Assembly: GCA_012838665.1 (NCBI GenBank)
Contig: DUOX01000044.1
Location: forward strand, 1-50,204
Reading direction: 5' to 3'
Origin: Clostridiales bacterium
GTDB lineage: Bacteria > Bacillota > Clostridia > Oscillospirales > Oscillospiraceae
DNA: 50,204 nt
Below the pieces are notes generated by a model, which saw only the letters and a program-made list of their open reading frames with translations, had not been told where the DNA came from and searched no databases. Below, one piece after another: positions 35,464 to 43,975 of the stretch (positions are counted from its first letter, which is position 1; each line of letters opens with the position of its first letter). The position numbers and the translations under genes were made by a program.

Positions 35464-37154
35464 ATCTGATTGAAAGCGCAAAGCAGGAGATAAATGCCCT
35501 GCTGTCTGCGGCCTATGAGAAGGCGGCGGCGGAAGGGCAGCTTCCTTCAGGCGCCGATATTCAGGGCATCGTAGAGATACCCAAGGATGTGAAAAACGGC
35601 GACTATGCCGCAAACCACGCCTTGGCGGGGGCTAAACAAATGAAAATGCCCCCCAGAAAAATAGCCGAGATTTTGTTGGAAAATATTGACCTTCAAGGGT
35701 CTTTTTTCAGCTCCGTTGATGTGGCCGGTCCGGGCTTTATTAATTTCTGGCTCTCCCCCAAATGGTATGCCCAGGTCCTGGCGGCAGTGGAGACTCAAGG
35801 GGAGGACTATGGCCGGGTCAATATAGGCGACGGAGAAAGGGTCATGGTGGAGTTTGTTTCCGCGAATCCCACCGGTCCTATGACCATCGGCAACGCCCGC
35901 GGAGGCGTTCTGGGGGACTCCCTGGCGGCGGTGCTGGAGCGGGCCGGATACAATGTCTGGCGGGAGTTCTACGTCAACGATGCGGGCAATCAGGTTGACC
36001 TGTTTGGAAAGTCCATAGAGGCAAGGTATCTGCAGCTTATTCTGGGAGAGGATGCCGTCCAGTTCCCTGAAAACGGCTATCACGGCGACGACATCAGGGA
36101 GCTTGCAAGGCTAATCTATGAAAAAGACGGGGACATTTACCTTCACAGACCCAGTGAGGAGAGATGCGTCGCCTTTATCGACTTCGGTCTGTGCCATAAC
36201 ATAGAGCTTATGAAAAAGCACCTGGAGAGGTACCGTATCCATTACGACCAGTGGTTTTTTGAAAGTAGCCTTCACGAGAGCGGATATGTAGAGGAAACGG
36301 TGCAGCTTCTAACCGATGCGGGGTATACCTACGAAAAAGACGGCGCAATCTGGCTGCGCAATACCGATTTTGGCGCCGATAAGGACGAGGTGCTGCGCAG
36401 GGCTAACGGTTTTTATACCTACTACGCCGTGGATATCGCCTACCACCGCAACAAGTTTGTTGTCAGGGGCTTTGACCGTTGCATTGATGTGTGGGGGGCC
36501 GACCACCACGGCCACGCCATCCGCTTTAAGCGCACCATGTCCGCCCCCGCCCTGGGGATAGACGGGGACAAGCTGGACTTTCTCATCATGCAGATGGTTC
36601 GTCTGACTCGGAACGGAGAGACTGTCAAGGTCTCAAAGCGGACAGGCAAGGCTCTTACCCTCAACGACCTGCTGGACGAGATTGGAGCGGACGCCTGCCG
36701 CTTCTTCTTCAATGCGAAGCCCGACACTCATCTGGATTTTGACCTGGACCTGGCCGTCCGCCAGGACAGCGAAAACCCTGTTTATTACGTGCAATATGCC
36801 CATGCCAGGATTTGCAGCCTGCTGAACACCATGGCTGAAGAGGGATACGCTGTCCCCAAGGTATCGGAAATTGACGTTTCCCTGCTTGACACCGAACAGG
36901 AGCGGGAGCTTACAAAGCAGATTTCCGCGCTGCCCGAGGAAATTAAGCTGGCTGCCCGGGACTATGACCCCTCCCGGATAAACCGTTACGTAATAGAGCT
37001 GGCCGCCAGATTTCACAGGTTCTACAACAGCTGCCGCATAAAGGGCGCCGAGCCGGGGCTTTTGGAGGCCAGGCTCAAGCTGGCGGGAACCGTCAAGTCG
37101 GTATTGGCCACCAGCCTGTCCATACTTGGTGTGTCCGCTCCGGAAAAAATGTGA
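35457..37154 (+). CDS. argS: Arginyl-tRNA synthetase with altered HIGH motif
   Basis: Class I synthetase charging tRNA-Arg. 565 residues, normal length. The N-terminal additional domain is present (residues 1-120), the class I signature block is SANPTGPMTIGNARGGVLGD at 135-154, and the KMSKS counterpart is KVSKRTG at 391-397. The HIGH box reads T143-I144-G145-N146, so neither histidine is present; in typical ArgRS this is HVGH, and forms with HMGN are familiar from Clostridia. The anticodon-binding DALR domain ends the protein. Translation is coupled to the DUF1934 gene by a 7-nt overlap. Confidence 0.96.
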   Translation: MLNLIESAKQEINALLSAAYEKAAAEGQLPSGADIQGIVEIPKDVKNGDYAANHALAGAKQMKMPPRKIAEILLENIDLQGSFFSSVDVAGPGFINFWLSPKWYAQVLAAVETQGEDYGRVNIGDGERVMVEFVSANPTGPMTIGNARGGVLGDSLAAVLERAGYNVWREFYVNDAGNQVDLFGKSIEARYLQLILGEDAVQFPENGYHGDDIRELARLIYEKDGDIYLHRPSEERCVAFIDFGLCHNIELMKKHLERYRIHYDQWFFESSLHESGYVEETVQLLTDAGYTYEKDGAIWLRNTDFGADKDEVLRRANGFYTYYAVDIAYHRNKFVVRGFDRCIDVWGADHHGHAIRFKRTMSAPALGIDGDKLDFLIMQMVRLTRNGETVKVSKRTGKALTLNDLLDEIGADACRFFFNAKPDTHLDFDLDLAVRQDSENPVYYVQYAHARICSLLNTMAEEGYAVPKVSEIDVSLLDTEQERELTKQISALPEEIKLAARDYDPSRINRYVIELAARFHRFYNSCRIKGAEPGLLEARLKLAGTVKSVLATSLSILGVSAPEKM

Positions 37155-37175
37155 TGGTTCTTAGCACGGCAACAG

Positions 37176-37210
37176 AAGGGCATTCTAGACTGTGAGGTCT
37201 GATGGCCCTT
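37176..37210 (+). other. Inverted repeat after argS
   Basis: AAGGGC at 37176-37181 pairs with GCCCTT at 37205-37210, enclosing AGAC 37187-37190 with GTCT 37197-37200. No T run follows, so it is a poor terminator. It includes the upstream candidate ATG of the next gene, arguing for the downstream start. Confidence 0.4.
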
Positions 37211-37228
37211 AGAATAAAGGTGATGCTC

Positions 37229-38086
37229 ATGAAGGACTTTTTTGCACCCCTGCCTCTGATACTGGATGGCGCAACCGGCACGCAGCTGCAGAAGTTTGGC
37301 ATGCCCGCAGGGGGGTGCACTGAGTGCTGGGTTCTGGAAAATCCGGAGGCCATTATAAAGATTCAGCGGGCCTACGTGGACGCTGGCTCAGGGGCTGTTT
37401 ATGCCCCCACCTTTGGGGCAAACAGGGTCTCTCTTGGTAAATACGGACTGGAGGATAAAGTCAGGGAATACTGCCTCAGGCTGGTGGAACTGAGCCGCAG
37501 GGCTGTAGCTGGGCGGGCCCTGGTGGGAGGGGATATGGCTCCCACGGGTCTGATGCCGGAGCCCTACGGAACCTCAAATCCGGAGGAACTGGAAGGCATA
37601 TTCCGGGAACAAGCCGCCGCCCTAGAGGAGGCCGGAGTTGACTTTTTCGGCCTGGAAACCCAAATGTATCTGGAGGAAACCAAGGCGGCTGTGGCCGCCG
37701 TAAAATCCGTGTCCAAAAAGCCCATACTTGTGAGTTTTACCTGCACGCCTGCGGGCAAAAGCCTTTGGGGCGAGGATTTTGTCAGCATTTTGGAGTGTCT
37801 GCAAGGCATGGGGATTGACGCTTTCGGAATCAACTGCTGCGGGGACCTTGGCTTGCTGACAGATATATTGCGGCGTTTGAAAACCCATGCCAGGCTTCCC
37901 CTTATAGCCAAGCCAAACGCCGGAATGCCGGACATGAGCAGCGGCGAAGCCGTATATCATATGAGCCCCGAGGATTTAGCGACATATATACTGGACTTTG
38001 TGGCAAATGGCGCCATAATCCTGGGCGGTTGCTGCGGAACACATGAGGGCCATATAGCCGCTATCCGACAGGCGCTGAAAAAATAG
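37229..38086 (+). CDS. Homocysteine S-methyltransferase family protein
   Basis: A 285-residue protein matching the homocysteine-binding domain of MetH/BhmT-type enzymes (TIM barrel): ILDGATGTQLQKFGMPAGG near the start, GGDMAPTG, and the zinc cysteines in INCCG and GGCCGT. It would bind homocysteine-zinc and accept a methyl group; the donor module (folate and cobalamin domains) is absent, so it either uses S-methylmethionine or betaine, or pairs with separate subunits. Start is uncertain: ATGs at 37202, 37223 and 37229; AAAGGTG at 37215-37221 best fits 37229. Confidence 0.82.
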   Translation: MKDFFAPLPLILDGATGTQLQKFGMPAGGCTECWVLENPEAIIKIQRAYVDAGSGAVYAPTFGANRVSLGKYGLEDKVREYCLRLVELSRRAVAGRALVGGDMAPTGLMPEPYGTSNPEELEGIFREQAAALEEAGVDFFGLETQMYLEETKAAVAAVKSVSKKPILVSFTCTPAGKSLWGEDFVSILECLQGMGIDAFGINCCGDLGLLTDILRRLKTHARLPLIAKPNAGMPDMSSGEAVYHMSPEDLATYILDFVANGAIILGGCCGTHEGHIAAIRQALKK

Positions 38087-38090
38087 CTTT

Positions 38091-38615
38091 TCAGCCCCAA
38101 AGCCACCGGACAGTGGCTGCCGCCGCCACAAAACCCACTATATCTGCAACTAAAGCTGCGGGTATTGCATGGCGGCTTTTCCTAATGCCCGCAGCGCCGA
38201 AATAGACCGCTATGACATAGAAAGTTGTTTCCGTGGAGCCCAGCATTACCGCTGCAGTGCGGCCGATAAGAGAGTCGGGGCCATATTTGTTTATGAGCTC
38301 CGAACCTATGCCTAGGGTTCCGCTGCCGCTGACAGGGCGGAGGAAAATCAGCGGCGCCGTCTCCGGTGGAATGCCAAAAAGGCTCAGCAGGGGTGTACAA
38401 AGCCGGGTCAGGGCGTCCAGGGCGCCGCTGGCCCTAAGCATATAAACCGCAGACAGCAGGGCCACCAGAGCGGGGAAAATGCGCACCACGGTGCGCAGAC
38501 CATCCGCCGCCCCTTCTGTCATGGCGGAGAACACGTCCACATTTTTCAGAAGCCCGAACAGGGCTACGGAACTGATTATCAGAGGGGCCACAAGGGCAAG
38601 TATGGTACTGCTCAT
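38091..38615 (-). CDS. spmB: Spore maturation protein B
   Basis: 174 residues with multiple hydrophobic segments and the nucleoside-recognition Gate-like motif: AAVMLGSTETTFYVIAVYFG and the upstream RPVSGSGTLGIGSELINKYG. SpmB acts with SpmA in spore core dehydration during sporulation; the molecular role is unsettled. The start overlaps the spmA stop by 4 nt (ATGA). It is convergent with the homocysteine methyltransferase gene, 4 nt apart, with no visible terminator between them. Confidence 0.92.
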   Translation of the reverse strand: MSSTILALVAPLIISSVALFGLLKNVDVFSAMTEGAADGLRTVVRIFPALVALLSAVYMLRASGALDALTRLCTPLLSLFGIPPETAPLIFLRPVSGSGTLGIGSELINKYGPDSLIGRTAAVMLGSTETTFYVIAVYFGAAGIRKSRHAIPAALVADIVGFVAAAATVRWLWG

Positions 38616-39193
38616 GGCTTAAAAAACCTGGACAGCAGTTTGGCGCATATCATGCCCGAAGCAACGGATGCGGCCGAGCTTATCCACACTGCCGGCAAAA
38701 TGTCAAAGGGTACCGCAGCCCCTGCCGCCGCCCGCACCGTGGCGATCGTGGTGGGCAAAAGCTGGATTGAGGCGGTGTTCATCACAACCAGCAGACAGAG
38801 CTCGTCCGTAGCCGTATTGCCGCCAGAGAGGCGCAACATGCCCGTAGCCGCCTTTAAACCCGCCGGCGTAGCCGCGTTGCCCAGTCCTAAAAGGTTTGCA
38901 CTAACATTGGCGCTGAGGGCGTCCATCACCTCACTGTGCCTGGCTGCGGTTGGATACAGCTTTCCCAACACCGGGCGTAACAGCCTGGAAAGGCCCCCGG
39001 AAAGGCCGCTGCGCTTCATCACTTCCATCACTCCGGACCAAAGGCAAATCATGCCCCCGATGGAAATACAGAGATTTACGGCGGCGCTGCAGCCCTCCAT
39101 GGCAGCATTGCTCACAGCCGCGCCCCGGCCTGTGGCTGCCCCCCAGATAAGGGATACGGCCACCATTGCAACCCATATTGCCGTCATTGCCAT
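38612..39193 (-). CDS. spmA: Spore maturation protein A
   Basis: 193 residues, membrane protein with several hydrophobic segments and the conserved NLLGLGNAATPAGLKAATGM and VMNTASIQLLPTTIA motifs of SpmA. It forms a pair with spmB. A GTG at 39205 would add four residues but leaves no room for the AAGGGG site; the ATG at 39193 is 11-12 nt after that site. It is divergent from the AbrB-type gene across about 200 nt of AT-rich sequence. Confidence 0.92.
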   Translation of the reverse strand: MAMTAIWVAMVAVSLIWGAATGRGAAVSNAAMEGCSAAVNLCISIGGMICLWSGVMEVMKRSGLSGGLSRLLRPVLGKLYPTAARHSEVMDALSANVSANLLGLGNAATPAGLKAATGMLRLSGGNTATDELCLLVVMNTASIQLLPTTIATVRAAAGAAVPFDILPAVWISSAASVASGMICAKLLSRFFKP

Positions 39194-39220
39194 CTGATGT
39201 CTCACCCCTTCACAAAAAAT

Positions 39221-39350
39221 GTTATATGTAACCAGTTTTTTCTAAAAAAGTTACAATATTGTAAATAATTAATTGACTATAAGAATAATTATGATATAAT
39301 TATTACAGAATATAGAAATGTATTCTAAACTTATACAGAATTGTAACAAT
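39221..39350. promoter_or_regulatory. spmA/abrB intergenic region: promoter and palindromes
   Basis: A sigma-A promoter for the AbrB-type gene is TTGACT 39273-39278 and TATAAT 39295-39300 (16-nt spacing). Around it are several inverted repeats sharing GTTA/TTAC half sites: GTTATATGTAAC 39221-39232, the perfect palindrome TTACAATATTGTAA 39251-39264, AGAATA/TATTCT 39307-39326 and ATTGTAACAAT 39340-39350. They look like operator sites flanking a promoter; the binding protein is unknown. Confidence 0.55.
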
Positions 39351-39398
39351 CTTTCACTGTTTATTGTTGAAAAAATTTAACACATGGAGGAAAAGAGT

Positions 39399-39644
39399 AT
39401 GAAATCAACAGGTATTGTGAGAAAAGTAGATGAGCTTGGGAGGATTGTCCTGCCTATAGAGCTGAGACGTACGCTGGATATTGCGGAAAAGGATTCTTTG
39501 GAAATCTATGTGGAAGAGGATTCAATTATTCTCCGTAAATATCAGGCTTCCTGTATTTTCTGCGATAATGCGAAGGACGTTGTCAACTTTAAAGGCAAAA
39601 ACGTATGCTCAGACTGCATAAAAACTATGACTGAAAAGTTTTAA
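39399..39644 (+). CDS. AbrB/SpoVT-family transition-state regulator with cysteine-pair C-terminus
   Basis: An 81-residue protein. The first 45 residues are the swapped-hairpin AbrB DNA-binding domain (MKSTGIVRKVDELGRIVLPI, then LRRTLDI). The C-terminal part carries two cysteine pairs, CIFC and CSDC, a zinc-finger-like arrangement common to the clostridial AbrB type. Such proteins repress stationary-phase and sporulation genes. An ATG at 39384 overlaps the GGAGG and is rejected in favour of 39399. Terminator follows. Confidence 0.9.
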   Translation: MKSTGIVRKVDELGRIVLPIELRRTLDIAEKDSLEIYVEEDSIILRKYQASCIFCDNAKDVVNFKGKNVCSDCIKTMTEKF

Positions 39645-39662
39645 GAATCAAAAAATTGAAAT

Positions 39663-39712
39663 AAAAAAGCTGTAATTATTTGTTTTTCGATAAATTACTA
39701 CAGCTTTTTTTA
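39663..39712 (+). terminator. Intrinsic terminator after the AbrB-type gene
   Basis: AAAAAAGCTGTA pairs with TACAGCTTTTTT across a 26-nt region that can pair partly itself (TTATTT/AAAT), followed by a run of T. Confidence 0.85.
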
Positions 39713-39747
39713 TGTCCCTGACAGCATCCAAACACTAAGATTTTTTG

Positions 39748-39776
39748 TTGTAATTGCTATTTTCCTATGTTATAAT
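39748..39776 (+). promoter_or_regulatory. Promoter of ppdK
   Basis: TTGTAA at 39748-39753, 17 nt, then TATAAT at 39771-39776 with an extended TGT before it. The gene starts 59 nt further on. Confidence 0.75.
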
Positions 39777-39835
39777 GACGGCAAAATGCATAAAACTGTA
39801 AGTAGTACCTTTTGAAAGGAAGGAACGTTCAGAAC

Positions 39836-42457
39836 ATGAAATACGTCTATTTGTTTTCCGAGGGCAACGGCGGCATGAGAGAGCTGCTAGGCGGCAAGGG
39901 CGCCAATTTGGCTGAAATGGTGAATCTCGGCATGCCCGTGCCCATGGGTTTTACTGTCACTACTGAAGCTTGCACCAAATACTACGAAGACGGCGAGACA
40001 ATCGCCCCTGAAGTAGAAGCTCAGATATTTGAGTATATGTCCAAGCTTGAGGAGATTTGCGGCAAAAAGTTTGGGGACAAGAACAATCCTTTGCTTGTTT
40101 CCGTCCGTTCTGGGGCAAGAGCGTCCATGCCCGGCATGATGGACACTATTCTGAACCTTGGCCTCAACGATACCGTTGCCCAAGGCATGGTTAAGCTCAC
40201 CGGAAATCCCCGTTTTGTATATGACAGTTACCGCCGCTTCATCCAGATGTTCTCCGATGTGGTTATGGAGCTGCCTAAGAGCAGTTTTGAGGGCTTCATC
40301 GATGAAATAAAAGAGCGCAAGGGCGTTCAATACGACTCCGAGCTTACAACTGAGGACTTTCAGGAACTTGTTGGGACTTTCAAGAAGTTCTATAAAGAGA
40401 AGATGGGCAGCGATTTCCCCAGCGATCCCAGGGTTCAGCTTATGGAAGCCGTTAAGGCTGTCTTCCGTAGCTGGAACAACCCCCGTGCAATCGCATATCG
40501 CCGCTTGAATGATATTCCCGGCTCCTGGGGAACTGCGGTTAACGTCCAGAGCATGGTTTTCGGAAACATGGGCGATGATTCCGGAACCGGTGTTGCGTTT
40601 ACAAGAGACCCCTCCACCGGTGAAAAGAAACTCTACGGTGAGTTCCTGATGAATGCACAGGGCGAGGACGTTGTTGCCGGTATCAGGACTCCTCAGTCAA
40701 TCAACCAGCTGAAGGAAACCAATCCCAAGGTTTACGAAGAGTTTGTTGCCATTGCAAACAAGCTGGAGAAGCATTACAAGGACATGCAGGATATGGAGTT
40801 TACCATTGAAAAGGGCAAACTCTACATGCTACAGACACGAAACGGAAAACGCACGGCCTTCGCCGCATTAAGGGTTGCCGTTGATATGGTTAACGAAGGC
40901 ATGTGCACCAAGGAAGAGGCCATCCTGAAGATTGACCCCAAGCAGCTTGACAGTCTGCTGCATCCCCAGTTTGATGCCGAAGCGCTGAAGAAAGTCAAAC
41001 CTGTTGCCAGCGGGCTTGCCGCGTCTCCCGGCGCTGCCTGCGGTGCCGTTTACTTTACGGCTGAGGATGCCAAACAGGCCGCCGCAAGAGGTCCCGTCCT
41101 TCTTGTCCGAAATGAGACTAGCCCCGAGGATATAGAGGGAATGGCCGCTGCGCAGGGCATTCTTACTGCCACCGGCGGAAGAACCTCCCACGCCGCCGTT
41201 GTCGCCCGTGGCATGGGAACCTGCTGTGTTGCCGGCTGCGGAGCCATTAAGATTAACGAGGAAGGGAAATATCTCACCGTTAACGGCGTCCGTGTCAATG
41301 AGGGCGAGATTATGTCCATTGACGGCACGACGGGTAACGTATATGTCGGCGCCATACCCACTGTTGAAGCTTCCGTCAGCGGCGATTTTGCCACGGTTAT
41401 GTCCTGGACTGACGAAATCCGCACATTGAAGGTCCGTACCAATGCCGACACTCCCGCAGATGCCGCCGCCGCCGTTAAGCTGGGCGCAGAGGGCATTGGC
41501 CTGACCCGTACAGAGCATATGTTCTTTGAAGCAGACCGTATTCCCGCGGTTCGCGAGATGATTATCTCCGAAAACGAGGAGCAGCGCAGAAAGGCGCTGG
41601 ATAAGCTCCTGCCCATGCAGAGAAACGACTTTGAAGGCATCTTCAAGGCCATGGGCGAGCTGCCAGTTACCATTCGGCTGCTGGATCCTCCTCTCCACGA
41701 GTTCCTGCCCACGGATGATGAGGATATTGCCGAGCTGGCAGAGAACATGGGTGTAAGTTTTGAGTACCTGAAGGCCACTATTCGCGGTCTCCATGAAACC
41801 AACCCCATGATGGGGCATCGCGGCTGCCGCCTGGCCGTCACCTACCCTGAAATTGCCGAGATGCAGGCCCGTGCTATTGTTGAGGCAGCTATCAACGTCA
41901 AAAAGGAAACCGGTTATAATATCGTGCCTGAAATCATGATTCCCCTGCCCGGCGAGGCCAAGGAATTCGGGTTTGTAAAGAACGTTGTCAAGAAGACTGC
42001 CGATGCAATCATTGCGGAAAGCGGCGTTGAGCTTAAGTATATGGTTGGAACAATGGTGGAGATTCCCCGGGCCTGCCTTACCGCCGATGAGATTGCCAGG
42101 GAAGCGGAATTTTTCAGCTTCGGTACAAACGACCTGACTCAGATGACCTTCGGCTTCAGCCGCGACGACGCCGGCAAATTCCTGGATGCTTACTTTGAAA
42201 AGCAGATTTTTGAGAACGATCCCTTCGAGCGCCTTGACCAGACAGGTGTCGGCAAGCTGGTCGAAACTGCCTGCAAGCTGGGCAGAAGCGCCCGGCCCAA
42301 TATCAAACTTGGTGTTTGCGGTGAGCACGGCGGAGAGCCTTCTTCCGTGGAGTTCTTCCACCGTGTAGGTCTGGACTATGTCTCCTGCTCCCCCTTCAGG
42401 GTGCCTATCGCAAGGCTTGCCGCGGCACAGGCACAGCTGAAATATCCGAGACAATAA
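39836..42457 (+). CDS. ppdK: Pyruvate, phosphate dikinase
   Basis: Interconverts pyruvate, ATP and phosphate with PEP, AMP and pyrophosphate, central to PPi-linked glycolysis in anaerobes. From ATG 39836 the protein has 873 residues, close to the C. symbiosum enzyme. The nucleotide-binding domain is N-terminal; the swivelling phosphohistidine is H452 in GGRTSHAAVVARG; the PEP/pyruvate barrel ends with the catalytic C828 in GVCGEHGGEP. The frame opens 8 codons earlier at 39812, but AAAGGAAGG and the conserved MKYVYLFSEGNGGM start favour 39836. It has its own promoter and terminator, so it is monocistronic. Confidence 0.97.
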   Translation: MKYVYLFSEGNGGMRELLGGKGANLAEMVNLGMPVPMGFTVTTEACTKYYEDGETIAPEVEAQIFEYMSKLEEICGKKFGDKNNPLLVSVRSGARASMPGMMDTILNLGLNDTVAQGMVKLTGNPRFVYDSYRRFIQMFSDVVMELPKSSFEGFIDEIKERKGVQYDSELTTEDFQELVGTFKKFYKEKMGSDFPSDPRVQLMEAVKAVFRSWNNPRAIAYRRLNDIPGSWGTAVNVQSMVFGNMGDDSGTGVAFTRDPSTGEKKLYGEFLMNAQGEDVVAGIRTPQSINQLKETNPKVYEEFVAIANKLEKHYKDMQDMEFTIEKGKLYMLQTRNGKRTAFAALRVAVDMVNEGMCTKEEAILKIDPKQLDSLLHPQFDAEALKKVKPVASGLAASPGAACGAVYFTAEDAKQAAARGPVLLVRNETSPEDIEGMAAAQGILTATGGRTSHAAVVARGMGTCCVAGCGAIKINEEGKYLTVNGVRVNEGEIMSIDGTTGNVYVGAIPTVEASVSGDFATVMSWTDEIRTLKVRTNADTPADAAAAVKLGAEGIGLTRTEHMFFEADRIPAVREMIISENEEQRRKALDKLLPMQRNDFEGIFKAMGELPVTIRLLDPPLHEFLPTDDEDIAELAENMGVSFEYLKATIRGLHETNPMMGHRGCRLAVTYPEIAEMQARAIVEAAINVKKETGYNIVPEIMIPLPGEAKEFGFVKNVVKKTADAIIAESGVELKYMVGTMVEIPRACLTADEIAREAEFFSFGTNDLTQMTFGFSRDDAGKFLDAYFEKQIFENDPFERLDQTGVGKLVETACKLGRSARPNIKLGVCGEHGGEPSSVEFFHRVGLDYVSCSPFRVPIARLAAAQAQLKYPRQ

Positions 42458-42471
42458 GTAGGATAAAATAT

Positions 42472-42511
42472 GGGTATTGCTCTTTAGTAACCCTGGGAGC
42501 AATACCCTGTT
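42472..42511 (+). terminator. Terminator of ppdK
   Basis: GGGTATTGCTC at 42472-42482 pairs perfectly with GAGCAATACCC at 42497-42507, followed by TGTTTT. An 11-bp perfect stem with a 14-nt loop. Confidence 0.88.
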
Positions 42512-42527
42512 TTAAAAAGGGTGAGAT

Positions 42528-42884
42528 ATGATGGAAAACAATAACAAGCAAGATAAATTAGCGGTTTTATGGACCAGTGCCGACAGGGAAGTGGCCCTTA
42601 AGATGGTTTTTATGTATACATGCAATTCCAAACTAAAAGGCTGGTGGGAAGATATTACTCTAATCGTATGGGGGCCTTCGTCTAAACTTCTCAGCGTGGA
42701 TACGGAACTTCAGGAATATATAAAGAAAGCGCAGGGGATAGGCGTCAAAGTCCAGGCATGCAAACTATGTTCAGACATGTATGGAGTGACTGAAAAGTTA
42801 GAGGCTCTTGATATAGAAGTAATATATATGGGAGAGCCTCTTACGCATTATTTAAAAAACGGCTGGAGTGTAATTACTTTTTGA
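42528..42884 (+). CDS. DsrE-family-like small protein
   Basis: 118 residues. The pattern LAVLWTSADREVALKMVFMY, then ITLIVWGPSSKLL and VKVQACKLCSDMYGV resembles the DsrE/DsrF-like fold, where a cysteine in the last position can carry sulfur. Cysteines in ACKLC are present, but no sulfur-relay partners are adjacent. Function uncertain. ATG at 42528 follows GGGTGA; a terminator lies before it and another after it, so it seems to be a single-gene unit, unless a promoter exists in the 70-nt gap, where I do not see a strong one. Confidence 0.7.
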   Translation: MMENNNKQDKLAVLWTSADREVALKMVFMYTCNSKLKGWWEDITLIVWGPSSKLLSVDTELQEYIKKAQGIGVKVQACKLCSDMYGVTEKLEALDIEVIYMGEPLTHYLKNGWSVITF

Positions 42885-42923
42885 AATTTTTATTTAAGGC
42901 GGCCTAAGGCTAAGTCAAAACAA

Positions 42924-42959
42924 GGGTACTGTCCTAATAAGCGACAGTACCCATTTTTA
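42924..42959 (+). terminator. Terminator after the DsrE-like gene
   Basis: GGGTACTGTC at 42924-42933 pairs perfectly with GACAGTACCC at 42943-42952, followed by ATTTTTAT. Confidence 0.9.
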
Positions 42960-42995
42960 TGTGTTAAATTCCCAGAGCGCCCAAAACTGCCTCCG

Positions 42996-43094
42996 GATGA
43001 TGTGACTATAGGAGCAGGAAGCGTAGTTACCAAAGATATTCCTGACAATGTAATAGCAGCCGGCAACCCGTGCGGGGTTATTGGAAGTATTTAA
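42996..43094 (+). pseudogene. Relic of a hexapeptide-repeat acetyltransferase (C-terminal end only)
   Basis: Frame from 42996 to the TAA at 43092 reads DDVTIGAGSVVTKDIPDNVI followed by AAGNPCGVIGSI. This is the classic C-terminus of maltose/serine O-acetyltransferase-type (LbH) proteins. No start codon, ribosome binding site or N-terminal domain is present upstream; the preceding 35 nt are a transcription terminator. It appears to be the decayed tail of a lost gene. Confidence 0.75.
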
Positions 43095-43112
43095 TTTATG
43101 GTAATTAAGCTG

Positions 43113-43118
43113 TATAAT
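43113..43118 (+). promoter_or_regulatory. Possible -10 of the DUF169 gene
   Basis: TATAAT at 43113-43118, 47 nt before the ATG at 43165. The best -35 at 17 nt is the weak TTTAAT at 43090-43095. Confidence 0.4.
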
Positions 43119-43164
43119 TATAGTAGGGCATTTTTATAAAACTAAGAGAATGTGGGGTGCTAAT

Positions 43165-43881
43165 ATGAAAAGCAGGATTGCCGAAGCCATAAAACTAAAA
43201 ACAGAACCTGTAGCCGTATACCGCACTGACGAAAAGCCGGAGGGGGCGCTGCAGTTTACCGAGGGGAAATGGGGCTGTGTCATTTTAATGTTAAATGTGG
43301 CATCTAAGGGTCGTACAGCCGTATTTGAAGAAAAGACGACCCAATGCAGGGGCGGCAGAGTCGGATTGGGTTTTGACCGGTTCCAGCTGGGCTATATTGA
43401 GCATTTCCTGTCAACGGGCGTGCCCAACGGCAGGGAAGGGGAGTTTTATAAGAAAAGCCCGGAGCTGGCGGCAAGATTTGCGACTGAGATATCTGAGATT
43501 TGCACCGAGAAATATATGGTTTTTACGCCCCTGTCCGAAGTTGTGGAAGGCTCTCAGCCGGAAATCATAATATTTCTTGCCAACGCAGACCAGATTTCCG
43601 CCTTAACAGTGCTTGCCAATTACGACAGGCCGACTCAGGATAACGTAAAAATTGAGTTTGGCGCAGGCTGTCACCAGTCCATACTTTACGCTCTTGCCCA
43701 GGTGGAGAGTGAGGAGCAAAAGTGCGTTATCGGGCTGACCGACCCTTCAGCAAGGAAGTATGTTGAAAAGGATGTCCTGTCCTTCAGCATACCCTATAAA
43801 CGCTTCTTGGAAATGGAAGCGCAGGTGGAAGAAAGCTTTTTGACAAAAGAAACATGGCGGCAGATTGCCGAGAGAATATAG
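43165..43881 (+). CDS. DUF169 family protein
   Basis: A 238-residue soluble protein. Motifs [30 protein letters not shown] and [14 protein letters not shown] are characteristic of DUF169, which is often annotated as a protein of unknown function in anaerobes. Conserved cysteines (one in the N-terminal third, CRGG, and GAGC) might bind metal; that is inference. The frame opens five codons earlier at a GTG/ATG-like start at 43150, but GGGGTG fits ATG at 43165. Confidence 0.82.
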   Translation: MKSRIAEAIKLKTEPVAVYRTDEKPEGALQFTEGKWGCVILMLNVASKGRTAVFEEKTTQCRGGRVGLGFDRFQLGYIEHFLSTGVPNGREGEFYKKSPELAARFATEISEICTEKYMVFTPLSEVVEGSQPEIIIFLANADQISALTVLANYDRPTQDNVKIEFGAGCHQSILYALAQVESEEQKCVIGLTDPSARKYVEKDVLSFSIPYKRFLEMEAQVEESFLTKETWRQIAERI

Positions 43882-43918
43882 CTGTATTGAAGAACCAAAC
43901 GGCATGGATCGGCAAAAC

Positions 43919-43958
43919 AAAACTCCCGGTATTGAGGTAAACGCAATACAGGGAGTTT
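43919..43958. terminator. Bidirectional terminator between DUF169 and radical SAM genes
   Basis: AAACTCCCGGTATTG pairs with CAATACAGGGAGTTT (one small internal mismatch), with A and T runs at both ends. The genes are convergent. Confidence 0.85.
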
Positions 43959-43975
43959 ATTTATTAGGTTAATTT

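Noticed and set aside
40868-42502. A 544-codon open frame on the minus strand opposite ppdK
   Set aside because: It lies wholly within the antisense of a strongly conserved gene, has no ribosome binding site and no recognisable protein motif; long antisense frames are common opposite genes with biased third positions.
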